DNA of 64,000 nt from Streptomyces sp. GS7 (GCF_009834125.1 NZ_CP047146.1:5759501-5823500); one strand, 5' to 3'; shown: positions 24,742 to 33,859, counted from the stretch's first letter. Notes: generated by a model not told the origin, from the sequence alone. Translations and numbers: made by a program.

Positions 24742-26106
24742 TCACACCTTCCACCAGGAGAGGAACGAACTCCACCACCTGCCCTTTTGTGCCCCACTCT
24801 GCCCCTGCACCGGACCACTGGTGGCGGTTTGCCCGCCCATTACGGAGCCGTCGGAAGGGCGGCGTTCGGGCCTTACGGGAGTAAAGCGCGCGGGCAGCAC
24901 TTCGAGCGCACGGTGGAACGGTCCCGGCCGCCAGTTGAGACTCTCCGGCGGCAAAGCGAGTTCAATATCCGGGAGGGTGTTGAGCAACTTTTCGATGGCC
25001 AGATTGGAAACGAGCGTGGCCGGGTCCTTCGCAGGGCAGGCGTGCGGCCCCGCACCCCAGGCCAGGTGCGCCCGCTTACTGAGCAGCTGACGCCCCGTCG
25101 AGAGGCTCGGGTCGGTGTTGGCGGCGGCGAAGCTGATGACGACGGGATCTCCCGCGGACAGCCGGGTACCGGCCAGTTCCACGTCGCGGACCGGGTAGTG
25201 CACGCCGTAGTTGGCGATCGGCGCGCTGTTCCACAGCACGTCGTTGATGGCGTCGTCCACCAGCAGCCCGGCGGAGTTGTGGTCCCCCGCATACTTCTCG
25301 TCGGTCAGGAGCACGAGCAGAGAGCTGGTGATGATGTTCTGCGTGGGCTCGGTGCCGGCCGCGATGAGCGTCACGAGCTGGTGGATCATCTCCTCGTCGG
25401 AGAGTCCGGACGGGTGCTGCATCAGCCAGCTGGTCACGTCCTCCCCCGGGGACCGCCGCTTGAGAGCCACCAGCTCCATCAGGGCCTCGGTCAGGACCTC
25501 GTTCGCCTTCTCGGCATCGATTCCATCGAAAATGCCCGAAATGCCGAAAACGAGGCGGTCGCCTATCTCGGCGGGGCAGCCGAAGAGGTCGTTGAACACC
25601 AGCAGTGGCAGCAGCTGGGCGTAGTCGGCGACGAGATCCGTCCGGCCGCGACTGCTGAACTGGCTGATGAGGTAGGCGCCGACGCGATTGACATGGCGGC
25701 TCAGCCGGTGCGTGTCCACCCTGGCCAGGCTCGCGGTCACCGACTGACGCAGCCTCATATGCTCGGCGCCGTCGGAGAACAGGGCGTTCGGCCGGTGCAT
25801 CATCATCGGCAACACCGGGCTGTCCAGGGGCACCCGGCCCTCGTTGAGCGCCTTCCACCGGCGCGAGTCGCGCGCGAACGTGTCCGGGTTCTGGAGCACC
25901 TGAAGCGCCGTCGCGTAGTCCGTGACGAGGTCCGCCTCGACGCCGGGGGCGAGTTCGACCGGTGCGACCGGGCCGTGCTGCCGCAGGCGCTCGTAGACCG
26001 CCTGCGGCGCGGCGGCGAATTCCGGGCCGTGCAGGGACTCCCGCATGCCGTCGGCATGCGCTGGGCAACCCGGTGGCGGAGTCTGGAATTCCGAATGAGA
26101 TTGCAT
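24742..26106 (-). CDS. Cytochrome P450 of the conservon (CvnE/RarE type)
   Basis: A 454-residue P450. The heme loop is WGAGPHACPA with Cys357: the usual first Phe is Trp and the final Gly is Ala, a form I associate with conservon P450s. The I-helix has AAGTEPTQ. After the P450 core comes a roughly 40-residue linker and a Trp-rich end (RWWSSFLSWWKV) that looks like a membrane or protein contact patch. The ATG at 26106 has GGAG upstream and lies 10 nt after cvnD. In Streptomyces conservons such as rarA-E, the P450 works downstream of the GTPase module. Confidence 0.9.
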   Translation of the reverse strand: MQSHSEFQTPPPGCPAHADGMRESLHGPEFAAAPQAVYERLRQHGPVAPVELAPGVEADLVTDYATALQVLQNPDTFARDSRRWKALNEGRVPLDSPVLPMMMHRPNALFSDGAEHMRLRQSVTASLARVDTHRLSRHVNRVGAYLISQFSSRGRTDLVADYAQLLPLLVFNDLFGCPAEIGDRLVFGISGIFDGIDAEKANEVLTEALMELVALKRRSPGEDVTSWLMQHPSGLSDEEMIHQLVTLIAAGTEPTQNIITSSLLVLLTDEKYAGDHNSAGLLVDDAINDVLWNSAPIANYGVHYPVRDVELAGTRLSAGDPVVISFAAANTDPSLSTGRQLLSKRAHLAWGAGPHACPAKDPATLVSNLAIEKLLNTLPDIELALPPESLNWRPGPFHRALEVLPARFTPVRPERRPSDGSVMGGQTATSGPVQGQSGAQKGRWWSSFLSWWKV

Positions 26107-26116
26107 GCCTGAACTC

Positions 26117-26707
26117 CTAGTTGAGGCGGGACTGTAGGTAACGGACAAGCGTGATCAGGGAATCCGCCGATGAACGCTCGTCACGTGCATCACAATTGAC
26201 AACAGGCGTCTCCGGGAGCAGGTCCAGCGCCTCCCGGATCTCGTCGAAGGAATGCTCCGGAGTCCCGTCGAAGCGGTTCACGGCGATGGCGTACGGGATT
26301 CCGTAGTGTTCCACCAGGTCCATGACAGGAAACGACTCTTCGAGCCGCTGCGGGTCGACCAGGACGAGTGCCCCCAGCGCCCCGCGCGTCATGTCCTCCC
26401 ACACCTGAACGAACCGCTGCTGACCCGGCGTTCCGAACAGGTACAGGACCAGCCTCTCGCTGAGCGTGAGCCGGCCGAAGTCCATGGCGACCGTTGTCGT
26501 CGTCTTGCCGGGCGCACCCCGCAGATCGTCAATTCCCGCGCTTGCCTGCGTCATTACCTCTTCGGTACGCAGCGGCGGAATCTCCGACATCGTGCCGATG
26601 AACGTCGTCTTCCCGACGGCGAAGTGCCCGACCACCAGGATCTTCGCCGCGGTCTGCACCGAATTGCGCAGGTACACGCCGTCATCCAAAGCGAGCCTGG
26701 AGCCCAT
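26117..26707 (-). CDS. Conservon GTPase, ATP/GTP-binding protein CvnD
   Basis: A 196-residue small Ras-like GTPase of the MglA/CvnD class: P-loop GHFAVGKTT near residues 27-35, YLFGTPGQQRF as the switch-II/G3 region, and AVNRFDG in place of the NKxD motif (Asn-Arg-Phe-Asp). It forms a switch module with the roadblock protein CvnB and kinase CvnA. Its start overlaps the cvnC end by 26 nt, so translation is coupled. Confidence 0.93.
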   Translation of the reverse strand: MGSRLALDDGVYLRNSVQTAAKILVVGHFAVGKTTFIGTMSEIPPLRTEEVMTQASAGIDDLRGAPGKTTTTVAMDFGRLTLSERLVLYLFGTPGQQRFVQVWEDMTRGALGALVLVDPQRLEESFPVMDLVEHYGIPYAIAVNRFDGTPEHSFDEIREALDLLPETPVVNCDARDERSSADSLITLVRYLQSRLN

Positions 26708-27062
26708 TCAGCACCTCCTCAAGGATTTGCCGGTCGACAAGCTGAGCGCTGGGGATGGGGGCGCGTGCATAGAGATGGCCCTCCTCGGTGAGATCGGACA
26801 CCAGAATCTTGACGATCCCCACCGGCAGACCGGTGTGCCCGGCTATCTCGGCGATCGACAGAAAACCCCCGGCGCACAGCTCCAGCACGCGCTGCTTCTC
26901 CGGGTCGAGCGGTTTGGTCCGGGGCGGTTCCTGAGCGACGGTGACCAGGGTCAGCAGCGAGAATGCGCTGTCGTCCACGAGGTCGCGACCGTTGGTGATG
27001 ACGTACGGCCGTACTAATTCCGCTGCTTCGTGTACCAGCTCCGGCTCGTCATCGGTGGTCAT
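26682..27062 (-). CDS. Conservon DUF742 protein CvnC, with a TTA codon
   Basis: A 126-residue DUF742 protein: the start VRPYVITNGRD is the family hallmark, followed by a winged-helix-like stretch (ELCAGGFLSIAEIAGHTGLPVGIVKILVSDLTEEG). It overlaps cvnB by 4 nt and cvnD by 26 nt. The leucine codon before VRPYVIT is TTA (bases 27015-27017 on the plus strand read TAA). TTA is read by the bldA tRNA in Streptomyces, so this gene and the coupled downstream cvnD are probably developmentally controlled at translation. Confidence 0.93.
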   Translation of the reverse strand: MTTDDEPELVHEAAELVRPYVITNGRDLVDDSAFSLLTLVTVAQEPPRTKPLDPEKQRVLELCAGGFLSIAEIAGHTGLPVGIVKILVSDLTEEGHLYARAPIPSAQLVDRQILEEVLNGLQARFG

Positions 27063-27472
27063 GGTTGAATGTTGGCCCTCTCACGAGGTGGGCTGGTCAG
27101 CGCCTTGCCGAGCTGCCCGACCAACTGCTGCATACGGAACGTGATTTCCGCCATGTCGACGTCGGGCGATGCCGAGACCGCGAGATAGGCACCTTCACCG
27201 GCCGAAATCAGGAAGACCCAGCCGTGGTCGAACTCCACCAGCGTCTGGCGCCACTGCGGCCTCGTGTTCGGACCCGTGGCGCTGCAGAAATCGGCGACCG
27301 TACGGCTCAGCGACTGCATACCGCTCATCGCGGCGGCAACGGTATCGGCGTGGTCCCGGCCGACATCCTTGGAACGGGCCATCAGCAGCCCGTCGGCCGA
27401 CACGAGAATGGCATGCTGCGCTTCGGGCAATTCCAGAGCACTGTCAAGCATCCACGACAGATCGTAGTTCAC
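27059..27472 (-). CDS. Conservon roadblock/LC7 protein CvnB
   Basis: A 137-residue roadblock/LC7 domain protein, starting YDLSWMLDSALELPEAQHAILVSADGLLMARS, the standard conservon form. It is expected to act as a regulatory partner of the CvnD GTPase. It overlaps cvnA by 4 nt upstream and cvnC by 4 nt downstream. Confidence 0.94.
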   Translation of the reverse strand: MNYDLSWMLDSALELPEAQHAILVSADGLLMARSKDVGRDHADTVAAAMSGMQSLSRTVADFCSATGPNTRPQWRQTLVEFDHGWVFLISAGEGAYLAVSASPDVDMAEITFRMQQLVGQLGKALTSPPRERANIQP

Positions 27473-28680
27473 TGAACCTCATGCCCTTCACTGCTTGCAT
27501 TGGTGGAACGGCGGCCCGATTGCGTACCGCGCTGGAATGCGCCCATGACGGACGCGGTCCGCGCGCTGTCGCGAGCCGGTGTGGGGGTGCCTTCGTCTTC
27601 CGTCGGCACGATGGATATGGCACCGCGTCGGCGGCGCTTCGGCAGACCGCCCGCGGTGGTCTCCGGAACGGTCGGACGGTCGGCGTCCGCTCCGCCGAAG
27701 TCGGGGGGGCCGGGCGCCCGGTGGCGCGGTCCCGGCTCCGCGGCAGCCTGCGGACCAGGAGGGTTCTCGGGCGGCAGCGGGGTGGATGCGGCCACGGCAG
27801 GCCCCTCCTCGGGTTCGTGCAAGGACGTGAGGAGCTCGTCGGGGAGCAGGACGACCGCGCGCACGCCCCCGTAGGGCGAGGTGGAGTCCACCGATACCGT
27901 GAAGCCGTAGCGGGCGGCGAGCACACCGATGACGGTGAATCCGAACTGCGGCGGATTGCCGAGGCTGGAGACGCTCGCGGAATTCCCGCCGGACAGCAAC
28001 TGGCCGGCCCGCGCCTTCTCTTCCTCGTTCATGCCGACACCGGCGTCATCGACGATGATGCAGACGCCCTTGGGCACCGGGCGGATGTTGATCTCGATGA
28101 TCGTTTCCGGTGCGGAATAACTGGTGGCGTTGTCCAGCAGCTCGGCGAGTACCAGCGCCACCGGTTCGACGGCGCGGTTCACGATGGCGAAATTACTCTG
28201 CGATCGGATCTCGACGCGAGTGAAGTGGCGAATACGACCCTTCGCGCTGCGGACGACGTCGTAGAGCGACGCGTCGTTGCGGCGCCGGCCGAGCCAGCCG
28301 TCACAGAGCACGGCGATGGACTGGGCCCGTCGGGCGAACTGCGAATTCATGTGGTCGATGTCCAGCAGGTCCTGCAGGATCTTCTGCTCGCCGTACGTCT
28401 CCTGGAGTTTGGAGATCGCCAACTGCTGCTCGCTCGCCAGTCCCTGCAGGGTCCGCATGGCGGCCTTCAGGGTGTTCTTGGTGGATTCCTCGGCGCGGTC
28501 CTTGGCCTCTTCGACGGCCTCCGCATAGTGGTCTTCGAGATTGGCGTAGTGCTGCTTTAGCTCAACCTTTTCCCTACTGAGTTCCTTGATCTTCTTGCGG
28601 CCGCGAACAATCGCGGTAGCGGCGACAGGGGTACCAGCGATCAAACCCCAGAGCGCTGGATCCTGGAAGTATTGCGTCAT
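27469..28680 (-). CDS. Conservon sensor kinase CvnA (short form)
   Basis: A membrane-linked ATPase/kinase of about 403 residues. One hydrophobic segment (about 9-26, ALWGLIAGTPVAATAIV) is followed by a charged coiled coil (about 27-85), a DHp-like helix (LDIDHMNSQFARRAQ) and an HATPase domain (ELLDNATSYSAPET, IIVDDAGVGMNEEE). A Pro-rich disordered tail of about 110 residues ends the protein. Unlike many CvnA proteins it has no large extracytoplasmic sensor region, so the signal may be internal. The ATG at 28680 is chosen; the frame is open to 28743. Confidence 0.92.
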   Translation of the reverse strand: MTQYFQDPALWGLIAGTPVAATAIVRGRKKIKELSREKVELKQHYANLEDHYAEAVEEAKDRAEESTKNTLKAAMRTLQGLASEQQLAISKLQETYGEQKILQDLLDIDHMNSQFARRAQSIAVLCDGWLGRRRNDASLYDVVRSAKGRIRHFTRVEIRSQSNFAIVNRAVEPVALVLAELLDNATSYSAPETIIEINIRPVPKGVCIIVDDAGVGMNEEEKARAGQLLSGGNSASVSSLGNPPQFGFTVIGVLAARYGFTVSVDSTSPYGGVRAVVLLPDELLTSLHEPEEGPAVAASTPLPPENPPGPQAAAEPGPRHRAPGPPDFGGADADRPTVPETTAGGLPKRRRRGAISIVPTEDEGTPTPARDSARTASVMGAFQRGTQSGRRSTNASSEGHEVQ

Positions 28681-29114
28681 AGGACTCTCTTCGGACGACG
28701 AGGCCACCAGGTGTCGTGTGCCCGGCAGCAGGCGCATCTTCACGCGCGGTCTCAGACATAGCTGAACGGCCGCGCACGGTCGCCGGCCAGAAAGCCTTTG
28801 CAGGCCCGGCTAATGGCATAGTTCTCCCCGGGGGTGGCGATTCTCTCAGGCCAATGCGCGGAATTTCCATTTGCCATAGCAGGTGACTGCCCTGTTGGCA
28901 AGTGCGATGATCTTAGCATCACGCCACAGCGTGAAGTCCAACAGCGATCCGTAACCTTCCGGCGCCTGACGGAGATTCAACAAAGGTTCGCTTCGGGGCC
29001 ATTGGCTCCCGGCAGCGCCGCCCGGAGCAAGAGGTTGCGCGTGTTCCTGACGGTCCGCTAGCACATCGGACCAGGTCGTAGCGAACGCAATGTGGCGCGA
29101 ATCCGCAGGGCGGG
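28681..29114. other. Conservon upstream region, no gene seen
   Basis: A 434-nt spacer that is less GC-rich than its surroundings and contains the promoter of the conservon operon. I see no protein-like frame, clear hairpin or repeat in it. Two weak open frames lack family features and a ribosome binding site. Confidence 0.6.
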
Positions 29115-29471
29115 TCAGCGGTGGGGGGCGTCGTGGACGTAAGTGATCTCGTCGCCGCGGACCCTGACGACCCGTACGGTCGTCTCGCGGTCGGTGCCCC
29201 GGAGGTAGTGGGCCGTGCACTGCGTCCACGAGCCCTTGACCGCGCGGAGGTCGCGCGCGCACTCAACCGACCGCGGTCCGCGCGGAATCAGCGGAAGCGA
29301 CAGATGGTCCGAGATCGACCGGGCGACCTCGCGGCGCGGCACGGCATCGGTCCTGCCGTCCACCTCGCTGGTCGCGTTCCGGTCCCGCAGCCAGAGATTG
29401 CCGGCCACCAGGCTTCCCGCCAGCACGGTGGCCGCGGTCAACACCAGCCCGACGATGCGCAGATACCTCAC
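29115..29471 (-). CDS. Small secreted or membrane-anchored protein with DUF4333-like domain
   Basis: A 118-residue protein. A hydrophobic N-terminal segment (residues 5-24) acts as a signal or anchor. The exported part has two cysteines in the arrangement VECARDL... WTQCTAHY, followed by paired strands VRVVRVRGDEITYV, which resembles the DUF4333 fold found in actinomycete lipoproteins. There is no lipobox. Function unknown. Confidence 0.65.
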   Translation of the reverse strand: MRYLRIVGLVLTAATVLAGSLVAGNLWLRDRNATSEVDGRTDAVPRREVARSISDHLSLPLIPRGPRSVECARDLRAVKGSWTQCTAHYLRGTDRETTVRVVRVRGDEITYVHDAPHR

Positions 29472-29558
29472 CGCACTCCTTCACCGGTATCGCGAGAGTT
29501 CCCTCGTATCGCGAGTGCTCCGGCCGGAACTCCGGCCGGTCAGGGGACAATTGTGGCT

Positions 29559-29600
29559 GATGCCCCGACTTCGCCAACAGCAGGCCGAAGTCGGGGCATC
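29559..29600 (-). terminator. Strong hairpin terminator of the esterase gene
   Basis: A perfect 15-bp stem (GATGCCCCGACTTCG and its complement) with a 12-nt loop, 31 nt downstream of the esterase stop codon and upstream of the DUF4333-like gene. Confidence 0.8.
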
Positions 29601-29631
29601 CGGCCCACGACGGCCTGCTCCGGGCGGGGCG

Positions 29632-30639
29632 TCACACGGACGGCACCGGCCCCAGCATCTGTTCGCTGATCCAGTGCAGCGACTCGGGCATCCGCTGGAT
29701 ATAGGTATGGCCGCTGTGCACGCCGTCCGGTATTTCGTAGAGCGTGGAGTGGATCGGCCCCCGGGCCCCGCCGGTGTAGCCGCTGATGAAGCGCTTCACG
29801 TCGGGCACCGCGTCCTCCTTGCTGCCGAGCTCGAAGGCCAGATAGACCTGCGGCCCGCCCCGTGCGGTCAGCTGCCGCGCCAGATGCCGCGGGTCGTTGG
29901 CCAGCATCTCCGCCGGGTGCCCCTTCCACAGCGGCGAATCCGGCGCCGTGTCGGGGCCGTTGACGATCGCCGCCTTGAACTTCCGGGGCTCCTTGAGCAC
30001 CGCCTTCAGCGCGGCGAACCCGCCGGACGACGACCCCATGAAGGCCCATCCGTCCCGGCTCGCATACGTACGGAAGTTGGCCCGCGCGAAATCCGGCACG
30101 TCCTCGGTCAGCCACGTCCCCATCTTCGGCTGCCCCGGGATGTCGCTGCCGTCGTAGTACGTCTTGCGCGGGTTGAGCACCGGCATCACCAGGATGAACG
30201 GCAGCGTCTTGCCCTCCTGCGACCACTCCGCGATCCGCTCCTCCAGCGCGAACGTGGCCTCCGCCCAGTAGTTGGACGGATAGCCCCAGGCACCGGGCAG
30301 CGCGATCAGCACCGGGAAGGCGCTCTTGGCGTACTTCGGCTGACCGTACTGGGGCGGCAACCAGGCCCAGACGTCCCCGGTGTAACCGGACTTGCGGCCG
30401 TGCCACTTGGTCCGGATGACGCGGCTGCCGTCGTCCCCCGTCGTACGGAAGGTGGAGAACGCCGAGCGGGGGCCGAGGGGCGGCACGATGCGGGGCCGGC
30501 CGTTGAGGGCGTCCGCCGCGTGCGCCCGCAGCTGCGGCACGTTCGACGCGTCGACGACATCCCCCTTCGGTCCGCCACAACCGGCCAGCAGGCCCAGGGC
30601 CGCCACGCTCACCGCAGCTCGGACGCGCAGGGACTTCAT
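29632..30639 (-). CDS. Esterase-fold lipoprotein (alpha/beta hydrolase, antigen 85-like)
   Basis: A 335-residue exported protein. The lipobox LLAGC near residue 21 predicts a lipoprotein. The mature part is an esterase D/antigen 85-like alpha/beta hydrolase: VLIALPGAWG, FILVMPVLNP, nucleophile elbow GSSSGG, and a late histidine in GVHSGHTY. Family members include trehalose ester mycolyltransferases and feruloyl or sugar esterases, but in a mycolate-free Streptomyces an esterase role is likelier. The ATG at 30639 gives a normal signal sequence. Confidence 0.82.
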   Translation of the reverse strand: MKSLRVRAAVSVAALGLLAGCGGPKGDVVDASNVPQLRAHAADALNGRPRIVPPLGPRSAFSTFRTTGDDGSRVIRTKWHGRKSGYTGDVWAWLPPQYGQPKYAKSAFPVLIALPGAWGYPSNYWAEATFALEERIAEWSQEGKTLPFILVMPVLNPRKTYYDGSDIPGQPKMGTWLTEDVPDFARANFRTYASRDGWAFMGSSSGGFAALKAVLKEPRKFKAAIVNGPDTAPDSPLWKGHPAEMLANDPRHLARQLTARGGPQVYLAFELGSKEDAVPDVKRFISGYTGGARGPIHSTLYEIPDGVHSGHTYIQRMPESLHWISEQMLGPVPSV

Positions 30640-30936
30640 CGGGACGCTCTCCTCAGGCGCTCGGGGCCGGCCGGGGCACTCCACGCTGCCACCGCGAAAC
30701 CGGTCGAAAGACACCACCTTAAGATCGGCCCGAACCCTGCCGAACAGCACCCCCGTCCTTCGTGACCTGGGGTTTACCGTTCCGTGTCGCCAAGAAGACG
30801 TACGGGCACGTCAAACGGGCCGAACACGTTTCCCCCTATCGGTGAACCCCATCCGCTGTTTACCGGGCGGTCGGTTCTGGCATCGTGGGCAGTTCCAGGG
30901 AAGTGCGCGGCACTGTGCCGTGGTTGGGGATGACCG

Positions 30937-32868
30937 ATGACCGCGTGGGCCGATCACGGGCCGCTGCCCGACGTCGTGGGACGGGCAGTCGAGCACGAGC
31001 AGGTAGCCGGACTGCTGGACGGCGCCGGGCCGATCACGCTCACCGGGCCGGCGGGGGTCGGCAAGAGCGTCCTGGCCAGGGCCGTCCTGGAGGAGCACAT
31101 CGGGTGGCACGACGGCACGGTGCTCCGGGTCGGCTGCTGGGACGGACTCACCGCGGAGCAGCTGACCGCCGCGCTGGTCGCGGCGGCCGGCCTGACCGGC
31201 CACCGCACCCCCGAGTCGCTGGCCGCGCACTGCCGCGCACACCGCGCCCTGGTCCTGCTCGACGACTGCGATCCGCTGCTCGACGCCTGCGCGCGGCTGG
31301 TACGGCTGCTGCAACGGGCCGATCCGGAACTCCGGATCATGGCCACCGCCCGCCGCCCGCTGGGCCTGTCCGGGGAGCGGGTCGTCGCGCTCGCGCCGCT
31401 CCCGGTGACCTTCGGCGAGGGGATCGCCGGGCCGGCCGTGGAACTGCTGGCGGCGCACACCGGCCCCGCCGCACCGGAGCTGCTGGTCTCCGTCTGCCGG
31501 GCGCTGGAGGGCTCGCCCCTGGCGATCGGCCTGGCCGCGCGGCAGCTGGACCGGATGTCCCTCGCCCGGCTCGCGCGGCAACTGGACGCGCACGGTCCGC
31601 TGCACTGCTCGGGGCCCGCGCCCACCCGCCGCCACACCTCGCTGCACGCCGCCCACGCCGCCGGTTACGCCCTCTGCTCCCCCCTCGACCAGCAGGTGTG
31701 GGCGCGCCTCTCCGTCCTTCCCGGGGACTTCGACCCCTGGCTCGCCGGTTGCGTCTGCACCAGCAGTGACGTTCCTGCAGCCGCCGTCGACGGTGCGCTG
31801 GAGCGCCTTCGCACCGCCTCGGTCCTCGAATGCGTACGGGACGCCCAGAGCGCCCGCGACACCGGGGTCACGCTGCCGCCGCGCTACCGGCTGCCGCGCG
31901 GCGCCCGGGACTTCGGGAGCACGCGGCTGCGCGCGGCGGGCGAGGAGAACGGGGCGCTGCGCCGCTTCCGGCAGGCGTGCGCGGCGCTCGCGGCCGAGGC
32001 CCAGGTCACCTGGCAGGGAACCGGGCAGCAGCTCGCGGTCCGCCTCGTCGAGGACGAACAGCACCATCTCGACGCCGCGTTGACCCGTCCTCCGCTCGAC
32101 GCCGAGGACGCGCTGAGCGCGCTGGAGATCGCGGTCTCCCTGTGGTTCCGGTGGGCGGCCTGCGGCTTCCGCCACGAGGGACGCGCGCACCTGGACCGGC
32201 TGCTGCTGCTCGCGCCGGAGGACACCGCGCTGCGGGCCCGCGCCCTGTGGCTGGCCGGCCACCTCGCGGCGCAGGAGAACGCGCCCGGCGCCGCGGAGCC
32301 GCTGCTGGACGAGGCCTGGGCGGCGGCCGTGATGCACGCGGACTCCGACGGCCTGGCCCGTATCGCGCACACCCACGGGGTGCTGGCGCTGTACCGCGAG
32401 GACGCCGCGACGGCCGTGGCCTGCCTGGAAGAGGCGGCCCGGCACACGTCCCGGGACCCCTGGTTCGGACCGGGTCCGGCGCACAGCCGGGCACTGCTCG
32501 CCATCGCCCTCGCCCCCCACGACGCGGAGCGTGCGACGGAAGCGGCCCACCGCGCCTGGAGATCCCGCCACTCCGACGGCGACTTCTGGCTCTACTCGAC
32601 CGTCCTCTACGCCCGCGCCCTCATCGCGCGCGACCACGGAGAGCCGGCGGCGGCCCTGCGGGCCTGCCGCAAGGCGCTGGCGGCGAAGAAGCTGATCGGC
32701 GACCCGCTGTTCATCGCGGGGGCCCGCACCATGCTGGCCGGCCTGCGCCGCCAGGTGCGCACCGGGACACCGGTACGCGATCCCGGCGCCGAACTCCGCT
32801 GGTGGCTGCGGACCGGCCCCGGCACCCGCCCCCGGCCGTTCTCCTCCCGGCTGCGGGCGGAGCCATGA
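30937..32868 (+). CDS. STAND-type NTPase with TPR-like C-terminus, no DNA-binding domain
   Basis: A 643-residue protein. The NB-ARC-like ATPase (about 10-300) has Walker A GPAGVGKS near 35-42, Walker B LVLLDDCD and the ATARRPLGL sensor stretch of AfsR/LuxR-type regulators. The C-terminal half (about 330-610) is Ala/Leu/Arg-rich helical repeats of TPR kind. No helix-turn-helix, Toll, protease or kinase domain is attached, unlike its regulator relatives. It may be an adaptor, or part of a two-gene signalling unit whose partner is not adjacent. Confidence 0.78.
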   Translation: MTAWADHGPLPDVVGRAVEHEQVAGLLDGAGPITLTGPAGVGKSVLARAVLEEHIGWHDGTVLRVGCWDGLTAEQLTAALVAAAGLTGHRTPESLAAHCRAHRALVLLDDCDPLLDACARLVRLLQRADPELRIMATARRPLGLSGERVVALAPLPVTFGEGIAGPAVELLAAHTGPAAPELLVSVCRALEGSPLAIGLAARQLDRMSLARLARQLDAHGPLHCSGPAPTRRHTSLHAAHAAGYALCSPLDQQVWARLSVLPGDFDPWLAGCVCTSSDVPAAAVDGALERLRTASVLECVRDAQSARDTGVTLPPRYRLPRGARDFGSTRLRAAGEENGALRRFRQACAALAAEAQVTWQGTGQQLAVRLVEDEQHHLDAALTRPPLDAEDALSALEIAVSLWFRWAACGFRHEGRAHLDRLLLLAPEDTALRARALWLAGHLAAQENAPGAAEPLLDEAWAAAVMHADSDGLARIAHTHGVLALYREDAATAVACLEEAARHTSRDPWFGPGPAHSRALLAIALAPHDAERATEAAHRAWRSRHSDGDFWLYSTVLYARALIARDHGEPAAALRACRKALAAKKLIGDPLFIAGARTMLAGLRRQVRTGTPVRDPGAELRWWLRTGPGTRPRPFSSRLRAEP

Positions 32869-32966
32869 GGAGCGGGGTGCGCCGAGGACCGGCCGCCGGA
32901 CACCGTACGTGACGCGGCGACTGCGGTCGGGATGCGGGCGGAGCGGGCCCACCGCATCCTGGAGGA

Positions 32967-33176
32967 ATGAAGCGTGCCCCCGTGATCGTGCATCCGCCGT
33001 CCACCGGCGGTCGCCGCGTCACGCTCTACGGACAGGACGTGGGACGGGCGTTGCGCCCCGGTGATGTGGCCGCGATCCTGCGCCGGGCCGGTTTCTCCAC
33101 CGCGCGATTCGTCTGGGACGACGCGGGTGTCATCGAGTGGCGCGAGGGCGGACCGGACATCTGGCAGATGCCCTGA
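32967..33176 (+). CDS. Small conserved-looking hypothetical protein
   Basis: A 69-residue protein with an ordered look: a basic N-terminus, VTLYGQDVGRALRPGDVAAILRRAGF (likely helix), then WDDAGVIEWREGGPDIW. GGAGGA directly precedes the ATG. No known domain is recognised. It follows the STAND NTPase gene in the same direction with a 98-nt gap. Confidence 0.6.
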   Translation: MKRAPVIVHPPSTGGRRVTLYGQDVGRALRPGDVAAILRRAGFSTARFVWDDAGVIEWREGGPDIWQMP

Positions 33177-33196
33177 CGCCCGGCGGCCGCGCCGGC

Positions 33197-33859
33197 TCAG
33201 TCGACGGTCACCGCGACCGGGGACTCGGCCTCCGCCTCCGCCGCCTCGCGCGCCGCGGCGGCCTTCTTGGCCCGGTGCCTCATCAGCAGGAACGAACCGA
33301 TGCCGAACAGCGCCGCGGCCACCAGCCCCACGTACGAGAAGCGCTTGAGCCAGGGCTCGGCGACCAGGCCGACGGTGTAGATCAGCGCGGTGGTACCGCC
33401 CGCCCAGATCACGCCGCCGAGGACGTTGGCGATCAGGAACTTCCAGTACGGCATCTTCAGCACACCGGCGAGCGGACCCGCGAAGATGCGCAGCAGCGCG
33501 ATGAACCGGCCGAAGAAGACCGCCCACATACCCCACTTGTCGAACTTCGCCTCGGCCATGGCGACATGGTCGGGACCGAAGTGCTTGGGGAACTTCCGGC
33601 CGGCCCAGTCCAGCAGCGGCTTGCCGCCCTTGCGTCCGATCAAGTAGCCGATGGAGTCACCGACGATGGCGCCGACGGACGCGCAGGCGCCGAGCACGAA
33701 CGGGTTGATGTGGTCCTGGGTCGCGGCCAGGATCGCCGCGCTGACGAGGACGATCTCACCGGGGAGCGGAATGCCCACACTCTCCAGTCCGATGACCACC
33801 CCCACCAGGAGGTAGACGCTCAGGGCCGGTACCGTCGCCAGCCATTCCTGGATGTGCAA
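33197..33859 (-). CDS. DedA family membrane protein
   Basis: A 220-residue integral membrane protein with about five hydrophobic segments. DedA hallmarks: GIPLPGEIVLVSAAIL near the N-terminus, GDSIGYLIGRKGGKPLL, and FFGRFIALLRIFAGPLAGVLKMPYWKFLIANVLG with the conserved F/G-x-x-R and R-x-x-x-G motifs. The C-terminal tail is Ala/Glu-rich and disordered. Family members scramble or flip lipids such as undecaprenyl phosphate; this is inferred for the protein. Confidence 0.92.
   Translation of the reverse strand: MHIQEWLATVPALSVYLLVGVVIGLESVGIPLPGEIVLVSAAILAATQDHINPFVLGACASVGAIVGDSIGYLIGRKGGKPLLDWAGRKFPKHFGPDHVAMAEAKFDKWGMWAVFFGRFIALLRIFAGPLAGVLKMPYWKFLIANVLGGVIWAGGTTALIYTVGLVAEPWLKRFSYVGLVAAALFGIGSFLLMRHRAKKAAAAREAAEAEAESPVAVTVD

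Noticed and set aside
24742..26106. P450 pseudogene because the heme-loop Phe is missing
   Set aside because: The Cys, His and ExxR-region context are intact, the frame is complete and the Trp variant seems normal for conservon P450s.
28574..28870. Small minus-strand gene upstream of the conservon
   Set aside because: No ribosome binding site or protein-like features, and it overlaps the start of CvnA.
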